Shown: positions 1 to 5,402, counted from the stretch's first letter. The stretch: 11,968 nt of DNA from an uncultured Clostridia bacterium (GCA_946637575.1 CAMPBJ010000013.1:1-11968); one strand, 5' to 3'. Program-made: numbers and translations. Notes: a model not told the origin generated them from the letters alone.

Positions 1-309
1 GTCGATGCCGAGTGACTTTTCGACTTCAAGTTCAACGGGAAGTCCGTGCGTATCCCAACCCGCTTTACGGAGCGAGTGTTCGCCTTTCATAACGCGGTAG
101 CGCGGAATAATATCTTTGATAACGCGGGTAAGAATATGCCCTATGTGCGGTTTGCCGTTCGCCGTAGGCGGACCGTCGTAAAAGGTAAACTCCTTCGCAC
201 CTGCGTTACGTTCCTGATTCTGTCTCATGATCCCGTTTTGTTTCCAAAACTCCAGGATCTCTTTTTCTCTCTCCAAAAAATTAAGCGTTGTGTCAACTTT
301 CTTGTACAT
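1..309 (-). CDS. ileS: Isoleucine--tRNA ligase, type 2, N-terminal part (runs off the window)
   Basis: Charges tRNA-Ile with isoleucine in the cytosol. Only the first 103 codons are present; the gene continues beyond position 1. The translation begins [18 protein letters not shown] and contains the class I HIGH signature in [18 protein letters not shown] (about residues 43-60), followed by [15 protein letters not shown] (about 84-98). The wording around HIGH ([12 protein letters not shown]) is typical of the eukaryotic-like type 2 IleS family, which is generally less sensitive to mupirocin; that property is inferred from family knowledge. The ATG at 309 is preceded by a GGAG-containing site about 10 bases upstream. 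A clean promoter sits at 342-370, giving a leader of only about 25 nt, so there is no room for a T-box. The gene is divergent from the SRP RNA gene. Confidence 0.95.
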   Translation of the reverse strand, partial: MYKKVDTTLNFLEREKEILEFWKQNGIMRQNQERNAGAKEFTFYDGPPTANGKPHIGHILTRVIKDIIPRYRVMKGEHSLRKAGWDTHGLPVELEVEKSLGID

Positions 310-341
310 AGGTAGGCTTCTCCGATAATAACTTACTCATA

Positions 342-370
342 ATTATATAAATATTTGTCGGTTTTGTAAA
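342..370 (-). promoter_or_regulatory. Sigma-A-type promoter for ileS
   Basis: On the minus strand TTTACA (365-370) and TATAAT (342-347) are separated by 17 bases. Predicted transcription start is near 335, about 25 nt before the ileS ATG. Confidence 0.75.
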
Positions 371-399
371 GTAATTTATATCTTTTTAACGATTTTAAG

Positions 400-425
400 C
401 CGAAAATAACTTGATTTATTTTCGG
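400..425. repeat. Perfect 10-bp inverted repeat overlapping the SRP RNA -35 box
   Basis: Arms CCGAAAATAA (400-409) and TTATTTTCGG (416-425) enclose a 6-base spacer. The repeat lies between the divergent ileS and SRP RNA promoters and covers the -35 hexamer TTGATT (411-416). It could be a protein-binding site or a DNA or RNA hairpin. There is no U-tract to make it a terminator. Confidence 0.5.
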
Positions 426-439
426 TAATCGGTTAAAAT
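411..439 (+). promoter_or_regulatory. Sigma-A-type promoter for the SRP RNA
   Basis: TTGATT (411-416), a 17-base spacer, then TAAAAT (434-439). The expected start at about 446-447 coincides with the first base of the SRP RNA closing helix. Confidence 0.75.
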
Positions 440-446
440 GTTATCA

Positions 447-709
447 CCGTGCTATGCGGGGAGTCAGCGATGCCCTGTAATCCGCAATTCGCTTAGCGGA
501 GCAGAACACTTTGCGAGGACTTCTTTGTGGAAGGTAGTCCCCGATAAGGGACGTTGATGCCAAGGTCTTATGCAACAGACCCCTATGAACCGTGTCAGAA
601 CAGGGATGTAGCAGCACTAAGTAGTCAGGTTTGTGTGCCATAAGGTAGCTTTGGAGTAGTTACCTGTCGGGCAAACACTTTGGCAAAGATTTTCGGACGA
701 AGCGCACGG
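447..709 (+). ncRNA. ffs: Signal recognition particle RNA, large Gram-positive type (scRNA)
   Basis: RNA scaffold of the signal recognition particle, which pairs with Ffh to deliver nascent membrane and secreted proteins to the Sec translocon. The 5' Alu-type domain reads CCGTGCTATGCGGGGAGTCA, close to Bacillus scRNA, followed by GCCCTGTAATCCGC. Terminal CCGTGC (447-452) pairs with GCACGG (704-709). Domain IV is at 594-615: GTCAG, then A, an ACA/TGT stem, a GGGA tetraloop (GNRA type, 603-606), then AGCAGC. Total length of about 265 nt matches the 271-nt Bacillus molecule rather than the short 4.5S form. One oddity: the base after GTCAG is A (599) where family members normally have G. A T7 run directly follows the closing helix. 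Both boundaries are approximate to a few bases. Confidence 0.93.
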
Positions 710-723
710 TTTTTTTGCACCTA

Positions 724-751
724 AAAAACGCACCGCATACGGTGCGTTTTT
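724..751. terminator. Bidirectional intrinsic terminator between SRP RNA and the XRE regulator
   Basis: A perfect 12-bp stem has the core ACGCACCG / CGGTGCGT, a CATA loop and A/T-rich flanks, with T-runs on both strands. It serves the SRP RNA on the plus strand and the converging XRE-type gene on the minus strand. Confidence 0.85.
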
Positions 752-781
752 GTTTTTTGTTGGATTGTAACAGAAAAGTTA

Positions 782-1117
782 TTATTTATCACCTTTAAGC
801 CGCAGCAAAAAGTTAATAAACTCGACCTGATCCACGATACTTAAAGAGCGGTAGGCTTCAACTATTTCATGCTCCTGCTTTGTCAAAAAAGTACCACCCG
901 CGCCGCTGTTTTTTTCAGTCGGAAGATCTTCGTTTGATAGAAAGTATTCTACTGATTTACCGAAATAGTCCGCAACAGAGCGCAGTTTGGATAGAAGCGG
1001 CGTATGATTTTTCCACTTCCCTATCGTTCCGTTACCTAAATTGCACACCTTTTCTAGATTGGCGATACTGATATTATTTTCCTCGGCACATTGTTTTATC
1101 CGTTCGTAACATGTCAT
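782..1117 (-). CDS. XRE-family helix-turn-helix regulator, CI-like
   Basis: Small DNA-binding protein of 111 aa, probably a repressor. Residues about 4-60 (MTCYERIKQCAEENNISI onward) form an XRE/Cro-CI type HTH with the usual recognition-helix pattern (GNGTIGKWKNHTP), followed by ADYFGKSVEYFL, which closes such domains. The C-terminal tail (LTKQEHEIVEAYRSLS to the end) is a short helical segment common in Firmicutes phage-type repressors, likely for dimerisation. An in-frame ATG 18 bases upstream (1135) has no ribosome site, whereas the ATG at 1117 follows AAAGGCAGG, so the shorter start was chosen. It lies divergent from a Cro-like gene across a palindrome-rich gap and converges on the SRP RNA. 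There is no peptidase domain, so a LexA-like self-cleaving repressor is unlikely. The target operator is not known. Confidence 0.85.
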   Translation of the reverse strand: MTCYERIKQCAEENNISIANLEKVCNLGNGTIGKWKNHTPLLSKLRSVADYFGKSVEYFLSNEDLPTEKNSGAGGTFLTKQEHEIVEAYRSLSIVDQVEFINFLLRLKGDK

Positions 1118-1143
1118 AAAGTACCTGCCTTTCATTATTTTTA

Positions 1144-1182
1144 GAAAACTTTCGTCAAATGCTTGACAATAAGAAAAGTTTC
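1144..1182. promoter_or_regulatory. Cluster of three short palindromes, operator candidates
   Basis: GAAA-AC-TTTC (1144-1153), GTCAA-ATGC-TTGAC (1154-1167) and GAAA-AG-TTTC (1173-1182) lie one after another. The middle one contains the -35 box of the plus-strand promoter and the third lies between its -35 and -10. A repressor bound here would block the Cro-like gene, and possibly the XRE gene. Operator function is inferred from symmetry and position only. Confidence 0.5.
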
Positions 1183-1191
1183 TATTATACT
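1163..1191 (+). promoter_or_regulatory. Strong sigma-A-type promoter for the Cro-like gene
   Basis: TTGACA (1163-1168), a 17-base spacer, then TATACT (1186-1191). Predicted start is near 1198, leaving a leader of about 165 nt before the chosen TTG start. On the opposite strand TATAAT (1184-1189) overlaps this -10 but has only a poor -35, so the XRE gene may have a weaker overlapping promoter. Confidence 0.75.
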
Positions 1192-1222
1192 AAACCCATA
1201 AACAACATAAGTTAATAAAGGG

Positions 1223-1263
1223 AATTATTCGCGGAAATAATTTTTTTTAAACCTTTAAAAAAA
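1223..1263 (+). repeat. Two AT-rich inverted repeats in the leader of the Cro-like gene
   Basis: AATTATT (1223-1229) pairs with AATAATT (1236-1242) around a 6-base loop. Seven Ts plus AAA (1242-1251) pair with TTT plus seven As (1254-1263) around CC. Both lie in the predicted 5' leader and could fold as weak hairpins. No known riboswitch was recognised. Confidence 0.35.
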
Positions 1264-1320
1264 CAGTTTTAAGCGCTAAAATATATCGTCAACTTTATTA
1301 TGCCATTAAAACTTTATTTT

Positions 1321-1339
1321 GTCAACAACCGTTGTTTAC
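1321..1339. promoter_or_regulatory. 19-bp palindrome upstream of the Cro-like start, operator candidate
   Basis: GTCAACAACCGTTGTTTAC has nine-base arms matching at eight positions around a central C; the inner AACAAC/GTTGTT is perfect. It lies just before the ribosome site. It shares the GTCAA half-site with positions 1154 and 1288, and TTGAC recurs at 1163 and at the start codon (1363). Binding role is inferred. Confidence 0.45.
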
Positions 1340-1362
1340 AAAAATATTCGGGAGGGGTTATC

Positions 1363-1656
1363 TTGACACCAGAAGACAGAGAGTATATAAAATTTACTCT
1401 ATCTAAAAACAGTTTAAGTCAGGTTTGGCTTATAAATAGGCTTGAAGAACGGGGCATTACAACCGATAAAGCGGAGTTAAGTTCGGCTTTAAGCGGCGCA
1501 AGACACGGAACAAAAATAAACAATATCTTGAAGGTTTCAATGGAGATTCTAAACGAGTACGAATCGAAAACACAGGTAAAGACCGACGATCTTACGGAGT
1601 GGATAAAATCCAAGATAGAATCGGTCATAACCGAACTTAAAAATAAATACAATTAA
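1363..1656 (+). CDS. Small Cro-like DNA-binding protein (phage-type)
   Basis: A 97-aa protein with a TTG start, chosen because GGGAGGGG (1350-1357) lies six bases before it; the in-frame ATG at 1300 has no ribosome site. The segment SLSQVWLINRLEERGITT (residues about 15-32), followed by DKAELSSALSGARHGTKI and then NNILKVSMEIL, has the spacing of a Cro/XRE-like HTH and resembles small phage-associated regulators in Clostridia. The C-terminal part (TDDLTEWIKSKIESVITEL) is a predicted amphipathic helix, perhaps for oligomerisation. It is transcribed divergently from the XRE gene, so the two may form a mutually repressing pair. The family assignment is by pattern only; no specific function is claimed. 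Downstream are a bulged hairpin (1718-1741) and the shared terminator at 1774-1799. Confidence 0.75.
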   Translation: MTPEDREYIKFTLSKNSLSQVWLINRLEERGITTDKAELSSALSGARHGTKINNILKVSMEILNEYESKTQVKTDDLTEWIKSKIESVITELKNKYN

Positions 1657-1717
1657 GAAATTAAAAATAAACGGAAAATATTATACAAAACGTCCGAAAT
1701 ATTACGACTTCATTTTT

Positions 1718-1750
1718 CGTCCCCTTTACGGTAAAGGGACGAGCGGTTTT
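1718..1750 (+). terminator. Possible weak terminator after the Cro-like gene
   Basis: CGTCCC and TTTA pair with TAAA and GGGACG (1718-1741, one bulged C), followed by AGCGGTTTT. The T-run is short and offset, so efficiency is doubtful. Confidence 0.4.
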
Positions 1751-1773
1751 CTCCTAAACCATACAGAAAAAAG

Positions 1774-1799
1774 AAAAAAGGGCTCTTTTGCCCTTTTTT
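1774..1799. terminator. Bidirectional terminator at the 3' end of ssrA
   Basis: AAAAAAGGGC (1774-1783) pairs with GCCCTTTTTT (1790-1799) around a 6-base loop. It lies seven bases past the tmRNA CCA end on the minus strand and also stops the converging Cro-like transcript on the plus strand. Confidence 0.85.
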
Positions 1800-1805
1800 T
1801 CTTTT

Positions 1806-2163
1806 TGGTGGAGATGCGGAGACTTGCACTCCGGTCTTACGAGGATCTGTGAAACTTTCTACATACTTATCGGATAATTTATTTTAGACAGGGCCAAGCT
1901 GTCCGCAACTTCTGCCCTACCCGTGAATACTAAGTGCCGGATAAAAACCGCATTCGTAATCTTTATCCCGTTCTCCGTCTGATATCACAGCCCGACCGTC
2001 CCCAACGGACGAGGAACGGCAGACCGTTCGCTAAATTAAGCAGCGAATGCTAAATTATTATTTCTATAATCCGCATTTAAATTTAAGGTTTCCGTTTTTA
2101 CGAAGACGGAACTTCGGTATGCTTATTTCACTTCACTCACGCAATCGAATCTATAACACCCCC
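1806..2163 (-). ncRNA. ssrA: Transfer-messenger RNA (tmRNA)
   Basis: Rescues stalled ribosomes together with SmpB, encoded at 4460-4918. Mature length is about 358 nt. The 5' end GGGGGTG pairs with CATCTCC at the 3' end to give a seven-pair acceptor stem, which includes G3-U70, the identity pair for alanine charging. Discriminator A and an encoded CCA follow. The T-arm is CGGAG-TGCAAGT-CTCCG; the loop has G where tRNAs and tmRNAs normally carry U55. The 5' D-like region holds the conserved GATTCGA. The tag reading frame is at 2036-2074, and its stop codon lies in the loop of a TTCGCT/AGCGAA hairpin, as in other tmRNAs. It is followed by a strong terminator. No convincing promoter was found directly upstream, so it may be read through from metA. 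Confidence 0.93.
2036..2074 (-). other. tmRNA proteolysis-tag reading frame
   Basis: From the proposed resume codon GCG the frame encodes A-D-Y-R-N-N-N-L-A-F-A-A and a TAA stop. With the untemplated alanine added by alanyl-tmRNA the tag would be AADYRNNNLAFAA. It ends in AFAA rather than the more common ALAA. The resume codon is assigned by analogy with other tmRNAs. Confidence 0.85.
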
Positions 2164-2168
2164 GTGTA

Positions 2169-2184
2169 AGTCCCCGAAGGGACT
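2169..2184 (-). other. UUCG-capped hairpin between metA and tmRNA
   Basis: On the minus strand AGTCCC-TTCG-GGGACT forms a perfect six-pair stem with a very stable UUCG loop, starting five bases after the metA stop and ending five bases before the mature tmRNA 5' end. It has no following T-run. It may protect the metA 3' end or guide 5' processing of pre-tmRNA; this is inference. Confidence 0.5.
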
Positions 2185-2189
2185 ATATT

Positions 2190-3104
2190 TTATTTTATGC
2201 TGTCAATATCGTAAGGCGTCATTTGGTAAACGTAGTGATTCAGCCAGTTCATGTAAATAAGGTTAGCGGTAGACGACCAGCACATCTTTATTTCGCCGGA
2301 ATTACCTTCTACGTAGTAATTTTCAGGAGGATCGATGGGAAGACCTTTTTCAAGATCTCTTTTATACTCTCTCTCTAGCGTATCCCTGTCGTACTCCGCG
2401 TGTCCCATGATAAAGAAAAATCTGCTGTCTTTCGATCTTACGATAGTCGCTCCGGCGGCAGAACTCTTGGCAAGAAGCACAAGATCTTTACACTTTACAA
2501 TGTCTTCGGTAAAAACGGTTGTATGTCTGCTGTGCGGCATAAAGAATCTGTCGTCCGTACCTTTAAGCAAAAGTTCGTACTCCCCTACTTTTTCGTGTTT
2601 ATATATACCGAAAAGTTTTTTAGGGAGCGGATGCTTTTGTATGCCGTAGTAGTGATAAAGCGCCGCCTGTGCGCCCCAACATATAAACATAGTGCTGGTA
2701 ACGTTATTCTTAGCAAAATCGAAGATTTTTTCAAGTTCGTCCCAGTAGGCAACGTCCTTAAAGTCCATGTCCTCTACCGGTGCGCCGGTGATTATCATGC
2801 CGTCGAACTTTCTGTCTTTGATCTCCGAAAAAGATTTGTAAAACTTCTCCAAGTGTTCGATCGGAGTATTTTTGCCGACGTAAGTTTCGGTAGATACGAG
2901 CGTGATGTTTATCTGTAACGGCGAATTCGATAAAAGACGCATGAGTTGCGTTTCGGTAACTATCTTCGTAGGCATGAGATTTAAGATCGCTATTTCAAGC
3001 GGTCTTATATCCTGAGTCTTCGCTCTTTTTTCGTTCATTACGAATATGTTCTCGCCCTGCAAAACTTTGCTTGCGGGTATATCTTTCGGTACTATTATCG
3101 GCAT
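2190..3104 (-). CDS. metA: Homoserine O-acetyltransferase (MetA/HTS family)
   Basis: Acylates L-homoserine as the first committed step of methionine synthesis in the cytosol. The full-length 304-aa protein starts MPIIVPKDIPASKVLQGENI and carries the nucleophile Cys142 in FICWGAQAAL and the pair His235/Glu237 in MGHAEYD. Residue 111 is Glu (TGAPVE); in this family Glu111 has been linked to acetyl-CoA and Gly to succinyl-CoA, so acetyl transfer is the better call despite the common name homoserine O-succinyltransferase. It lies 42 bp downstream of metY, which uses O-acetylhomoserine, agreeing with that choice. The ATG follows CGGAGAG. No own promoter, SAM riboswitch or T-box is visible, so expression probably depends on the smpB-metY transcript. 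Confidence 0.93.
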   Translation of the reverse strand: MPIIVPKDIPASKVLQGENIFVMNEKRAKTQDIRPLEIAILNLMPTKIVTETQLMRLLSNSPLQINITLVSTETYVGKNTPIEHLEKFYKSFSEIKDRKFDGMIITGAPVEDMDFKDVAYWDELEKIFDFAKNNVTSTMFICWGAQAALYHYYGIQKHPLPKKLFGIYKHEKVGEYELLLKGTDDRFFMPHSRHTTVFTEDIVKCKDLVLLAKSSAAGATIVRSKDSRFFFIMGHAEYDRDTLEREYKRDLEKGLPIDPPENYYVEGNSGEIKMCWSSTANLIYMNWLNHYVYQMTPYDIDSIK

Positions 3105-3146
3105 TTTTCTCTCCGTTTTTATCTTTTTGTCTTTTAACTTTTATCC

Positions 3147-4430
3147 TTAGATTTTTTCGAGCGCTTGCGCAAGATCTTCGATCAAATCGTCCGCGTTCTC
3201 TAACCCGCAGGAGTAACGAACAAGCGTCGGCGTGATGCCCGCGGCGAGAAGTTGTTCGTCCGTAAGTTGCCTGTGAGTTGCATTAGCGGGGTGCAGACAG
3301 CATGTTTTTGCGTCCGCAACGTGCGTTTCGATCTGCGCGATCTTTAACGCGCCCATAAACTTTTCCACGTCGTCGCGCGTTCCCTTTACGTTGAACGAAA
3401 GAACGCCGCAAGAACCGTTGGGAAGATACTTCTTTCCGAGTTCGTAACACTTATCGGTCGGAAGTCCGCAGTAGGTAACGTGTTCGATCTTCGGGTGTTT
3501 ACTTAAAAACTCGGCGACTTTCTGCCCGTTCTCGCAATGCTTTGCCATGCGGACGTGAAGACTCTCTATTCCCAAATTGACGTAGTAAGCGTTCTGCGGA
3601 GACTGGATCGAGCCGAAGTCTCTCATAAGTTGAGCGGTCGCTTTCGTTATAAACGCGCCTTCCTTTCCGAACGCTTTCGTGTAAGTTATGCCGTGGTAAC
3701 TGTCGTCGGGAGTGGTAAGCCCGGGGAATTTATCCGCGTGGCTGTCCCAGTCGAACTTGCCGGCGTCGATAATCGCGCCGCCGACAGAAGAACCGTGCCC
3801 GTCGAGATATTTAGTGGTGGAGTGAGTAACGATATCCGCGCCCCACTCGATAGGTCTGCAATTTACGGGAGTTGCGAACGTGTTGTCGATAATAAACGGT
3901 ACGCCGTGTTTATGCGCGACTTTCGCGAAAAGTTCGATATCCAAAACCGTGCAAGCGGGGTTTGCGATGGTTTCTCCGAAAACGGCTTTGGTGTTCGGCT
4001 TAAACGCTTTGTCTAATTCTTCTTCGGTAGAGTCGGGAGAAACGAAAGTAAAGTCGATCCCCATTTTTTTCATAGTAACGTTAAAAAGGTTGAACGTTCC
4101 GCCGTAAATTGCCGAAGACGCGATCACGTGATCCCCGCAATTCGCGACGTTAAAGATCGCAAAGAAGTTTGCCGCCTGACCGGAGGAGGTGAGCATCGCG
4201 GCTGTACCGCCCTCTAATTCGCAAAGTTTTGCCGCAACAAGATCGTTGGTCGGGTTCTGAAGACGGGTATAAAAATATCCGCTCGCCTTTAAGTCGAAAA
4301 GTTTGCCCATCTCGGCGCTCGAATCGTATTTAAAGGTTGTACTCTGGTAAATGGGAATCTGTCTCGGTTCGCCGTTTTTGGGATAGTACCCGCTTTGAAC
4401 GCAGGTCGTTTCGATCCTTTTCTTGCTCAT
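3147..4430 (-). CDS. metY: O-acetylhomoserine sulfhydrylase (PLP enzyme)
   Basis: Converts O-acetylhomoserine plus sulfide to homocysteine and acetate (direct sulfhydrylation). At 427 aa it has the length expected for MetY of the Cys/Met-metabolism PLP family. Visible marks are the N-terminal IPIYQSTTFKYDS, YTRLQNPTND (about 54-63), TSSGQAAN (81-88), IDNTFATPVNCRPIEWGADI with Asp182 for the PLP ring nitrogen, and HSTTKYLDGHG with the Schiff-base Lys207. Its size and the longer C-terminal half argue against the shorter MetB or MetC enzymes of the same fold. The ATG is preceded by AAAAGGAGA. It starts 29 bp after smpB with no promoter between them, so it is likely co-transcribed with smpB and metA. 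It pairs with the acetyl-type MetA to form a two-step route to homocysteine. Confidence 0.93.
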   Translation of the reverse strand: MSKKRIETTCVQSGYYPKNGEPRQIPIYQSTTFKYDSSAEMGKLFDLKASGYFYTRLQNPTNDLVAAKLCELEGGTAAMLTSSGQAANFFAIFNVANCGDHVIASSAIYGGTFNLFNVTMKKMGIDFTFVSPDSTEEELDKAFKPNTKAVFGETIANPACTVLDIELFAKVAHKHGVPFIIDNTFATPVNCRPIEWGADIVTHSTTKYLDGHGSSVGGAIIDAGKFDWDSHADKFPGLTTPDDSYHGITYTKAFGKEGAFITKATAQLMRDFGSIQSPQNAYYVNLGIESLHVRMAKHCENGQKVAEFLSKHPKIEHVTYCGLPTDKCYELGKKYLPNGSCGVLSFNVKGTRDDVEKFMGALKIAQIETHVADAKTCCLHPANATHRQLTDEQLLAAGITPTLVRYSCGLENADDLIEDLAQALEKI

Positions 4431-4459
4431 AATGTTCTCCTTTTTATGTTAAAATATTA

Positions 4460-4918
4460 TTATTTTTTCAAGTTTTTAAGTTGCCTTTCCGTATCTCTCG
4501 CTATGTCCTTATCTTTTAAGACGCGCTTTTTGTCGTAAAGGTGCTTACCTTGGCAAAGCCCTAATTCGACCTTTATAAGCGCGCTTTTAAAGTAAAGTTT
4601 TAAGGGTATGAGAGTAAGTCCTTTTTGAGTGATCTTGCCGACAAGCCTCGATATTTCGGCTTTTTTTAAAAGAAGTTTACGGTCTCTCTTGGAATTTTTA
4701 ACGTTAAAAGCCCCCGCGCGCTCGTAAGTGGCGATATGCATATTTTTAACGAACAGTTCGCCGTTCTGTACGGTGCAAAAACTGTCTTTTAAGTTCGCCC
4801 TTCCGGCACGTAGCGACTTGACCTCGCCGCCGTCGAGCACTATTCCCGCCTCGTACCGCTCCAAAATAAAATAGTCGTGCGACGCGGAACGGTTAAGACT
4901 TATAACTTTACCTTCCAT
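4460..4918 (-). CDS. smpB: SsrA-binding protein SmpB
   Basis: Binds the tRNA-like domain of tmRNA and brings it to stalled ribosomes. At 152 aa it has the normal family length. It shows NRSASHDYFILERYEAG (about 9-25), GGEVKSLRAGRANLKDSF (about 30-47), and the C-terminal YDKKRVLKDKDIARDTERQL, whose basic tail enters the empty mRNA channel. The ATG follows AAAAAGGT. The gene has its own promoter at 4931-4959, separated from secG by a terminator. The tmRNA gene lies downstream on the same strand beyond metY and metA, so one transcript could carry both trans-translation partners. The rnr gene often found just upstream in Gram-positives is absent here. Confidence 0.96.
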   Translation of the reverse strand: MEGKVISLNRSASHDYFILERYEAGIVLDGGEVKSLRAGRANLKDSFCTVQNGELFVKNMHIATYERAGAFNVKNSKRDRKLLLKKAEISRLVGKITQKGLTLIPLKLYFKSALIKVELGLCQGKHLYDKKRVLKDKDIARDTERQLKNLKK

Positions 4919-4930
4919 ATATACCTTTTT

Positions 4931-4959
4931 ATTTTACTACTTTGGATAAATTATTGCAA
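4931..4959 (-). promoter_or_regulatory. Sigma-A-type promoter for smpB-metY-metA
   Basis: On the minus strand TTGCAA (4954-4959) and TAAAAT (4931-4936) are separated by 17 bases, directly upstream of the smpB ribosome site. It leaves a very short leader. Confidence 0.7.
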
Positions 4960-4980
4960 CAGAGTTACAAAAAGAAAATA

Positions 4981-5009
4981 AAAAAAGCGGTTCTCTTTAA
5001 GAGAACCGC
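4981..5009 (-). terminator. Intrinsic terminator of secG
   Basis: On the minus strand GCGGTTCTCT pairs with AGAGAACCGC (4987-4996 with 5000-5009), followed by a run of seven Ts. It separates secG from smpB. Confidence 0.88.
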
Positions 5010-5023
5010 CCAAAAACCGTTTC

Positions 5024-5329
5024 TTACATACTCGCAAGCTTTGCGATGATCGCGAAAACGATGCATAAAACCGCAAAGATTATACCGCTGACAGCGGTCA
5101 TCACCTTCATTTTATGGTCGAAGGTCTTGCCTTTGTTCTTAGATAAGAAAGTTTCGGTCTGTCCGCCTAAAGCGCTGATACCCGAAGAGTTACCGGGTTG
5201 GAACAGGACTACAAAAATCACGAATAAGGCGCAAAGCGCCATGATCGCAAGCAGAACCTGCTTTATCCCGCCGTGCCACGCAGTCCACGCCGCGCTGCCG
5301 CCTGCCATTAACATAGTAAGTATATTCAT
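5024..5329 (-). CDS. secG: Preprotein translocase subunit SecG
   Basis: Accessory membrane subunit of the SecYEG channel. The 101-aa protein has two predicted membrane segments (about 23-44 and 75-97) joined by a loop with the SecG signature FQPGNSSGISALGGQTETF (about 43-61; family pattern LxQxGxxxGLSGAFGG). It has roughly 20 extra residues before the first helix compared with the shortest SecG proteins. The ATG at 5329 follows GGGAGAAAGG and was chosen over an in-frame TTG at 5350 that has no ribosome site. It has its own promoter and a strong terminator, making it monocistronic. SRP RNA in the same window acts upstream in the same export route. Confidence 0.9.
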   Translation of the reverse strand: MNILTMLMAGGSAAWTAWHGGIKQVLLAIMALCALFVIFVVLFQPGNSSGISALGGQTETFLSKNKGKTFDHKMKVMTAVSGIIFAVLCIVFAIIAKLASM

Positions 5330-5373
5330 ACCTTTCTCCCAAAGCAACAATGTTATTTTCTAAAAGTAAACCT

Positions 5374-5402
5374 ATTTTAACACATAAAAACGAATATTAC
5401 AA
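5374..5402 (-). promoter_or_regulatory. Sigma-A-type promoter for secG
   Basis: On the minus strand TTGTAA (5397-5402) and TAAAAT (5374-5379) are spaced by 17 bases, between the gpmI stop and secG. No clear gpmI terminator is visible here. Confidence 0.7.

Noticed and set aside
46..315. Plus-strand open frame of 89 codons
   Set aside because: It is antisense to the clearly recognisable N-terminus of ileS.
444..641. Minus-strand open frame of 65 codons
   Set aside because: It lies wholly antisense within the SRP RNA, has no ribosome site, and its residues reflect RNA structure rather than a protein.
1300..1362. ATG at 1300 as the start of the Cro-like gene
   Set aside because: No ribosome site precedes it, while the TTG at 1363 has a strong GGGAGGGG at proper spacing; the intervening DNA contains operator-like symmetry.
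700..1806. Search for an attachment-site duplicate of the ssrA 3' end
   Set aside because: No second copy of the CCA-proximal sequence was seen in the window, so integration of the regulator pair at ssrA is not demonstrated.
3537..4016. Long plus-strand open frames opposite metY, and similar ones opposite metA, gpmI, pgk and the transporter gene
   Set aside because: They mirror strongly conserved coding genes, lack ribosome sites and resemble no family.
4431..4459. Possible SAM riboswitch or T-box before metY
   Set aside because: Only 29 bases separate smpB and metY, too short for either, and they contain just the ribosome site.
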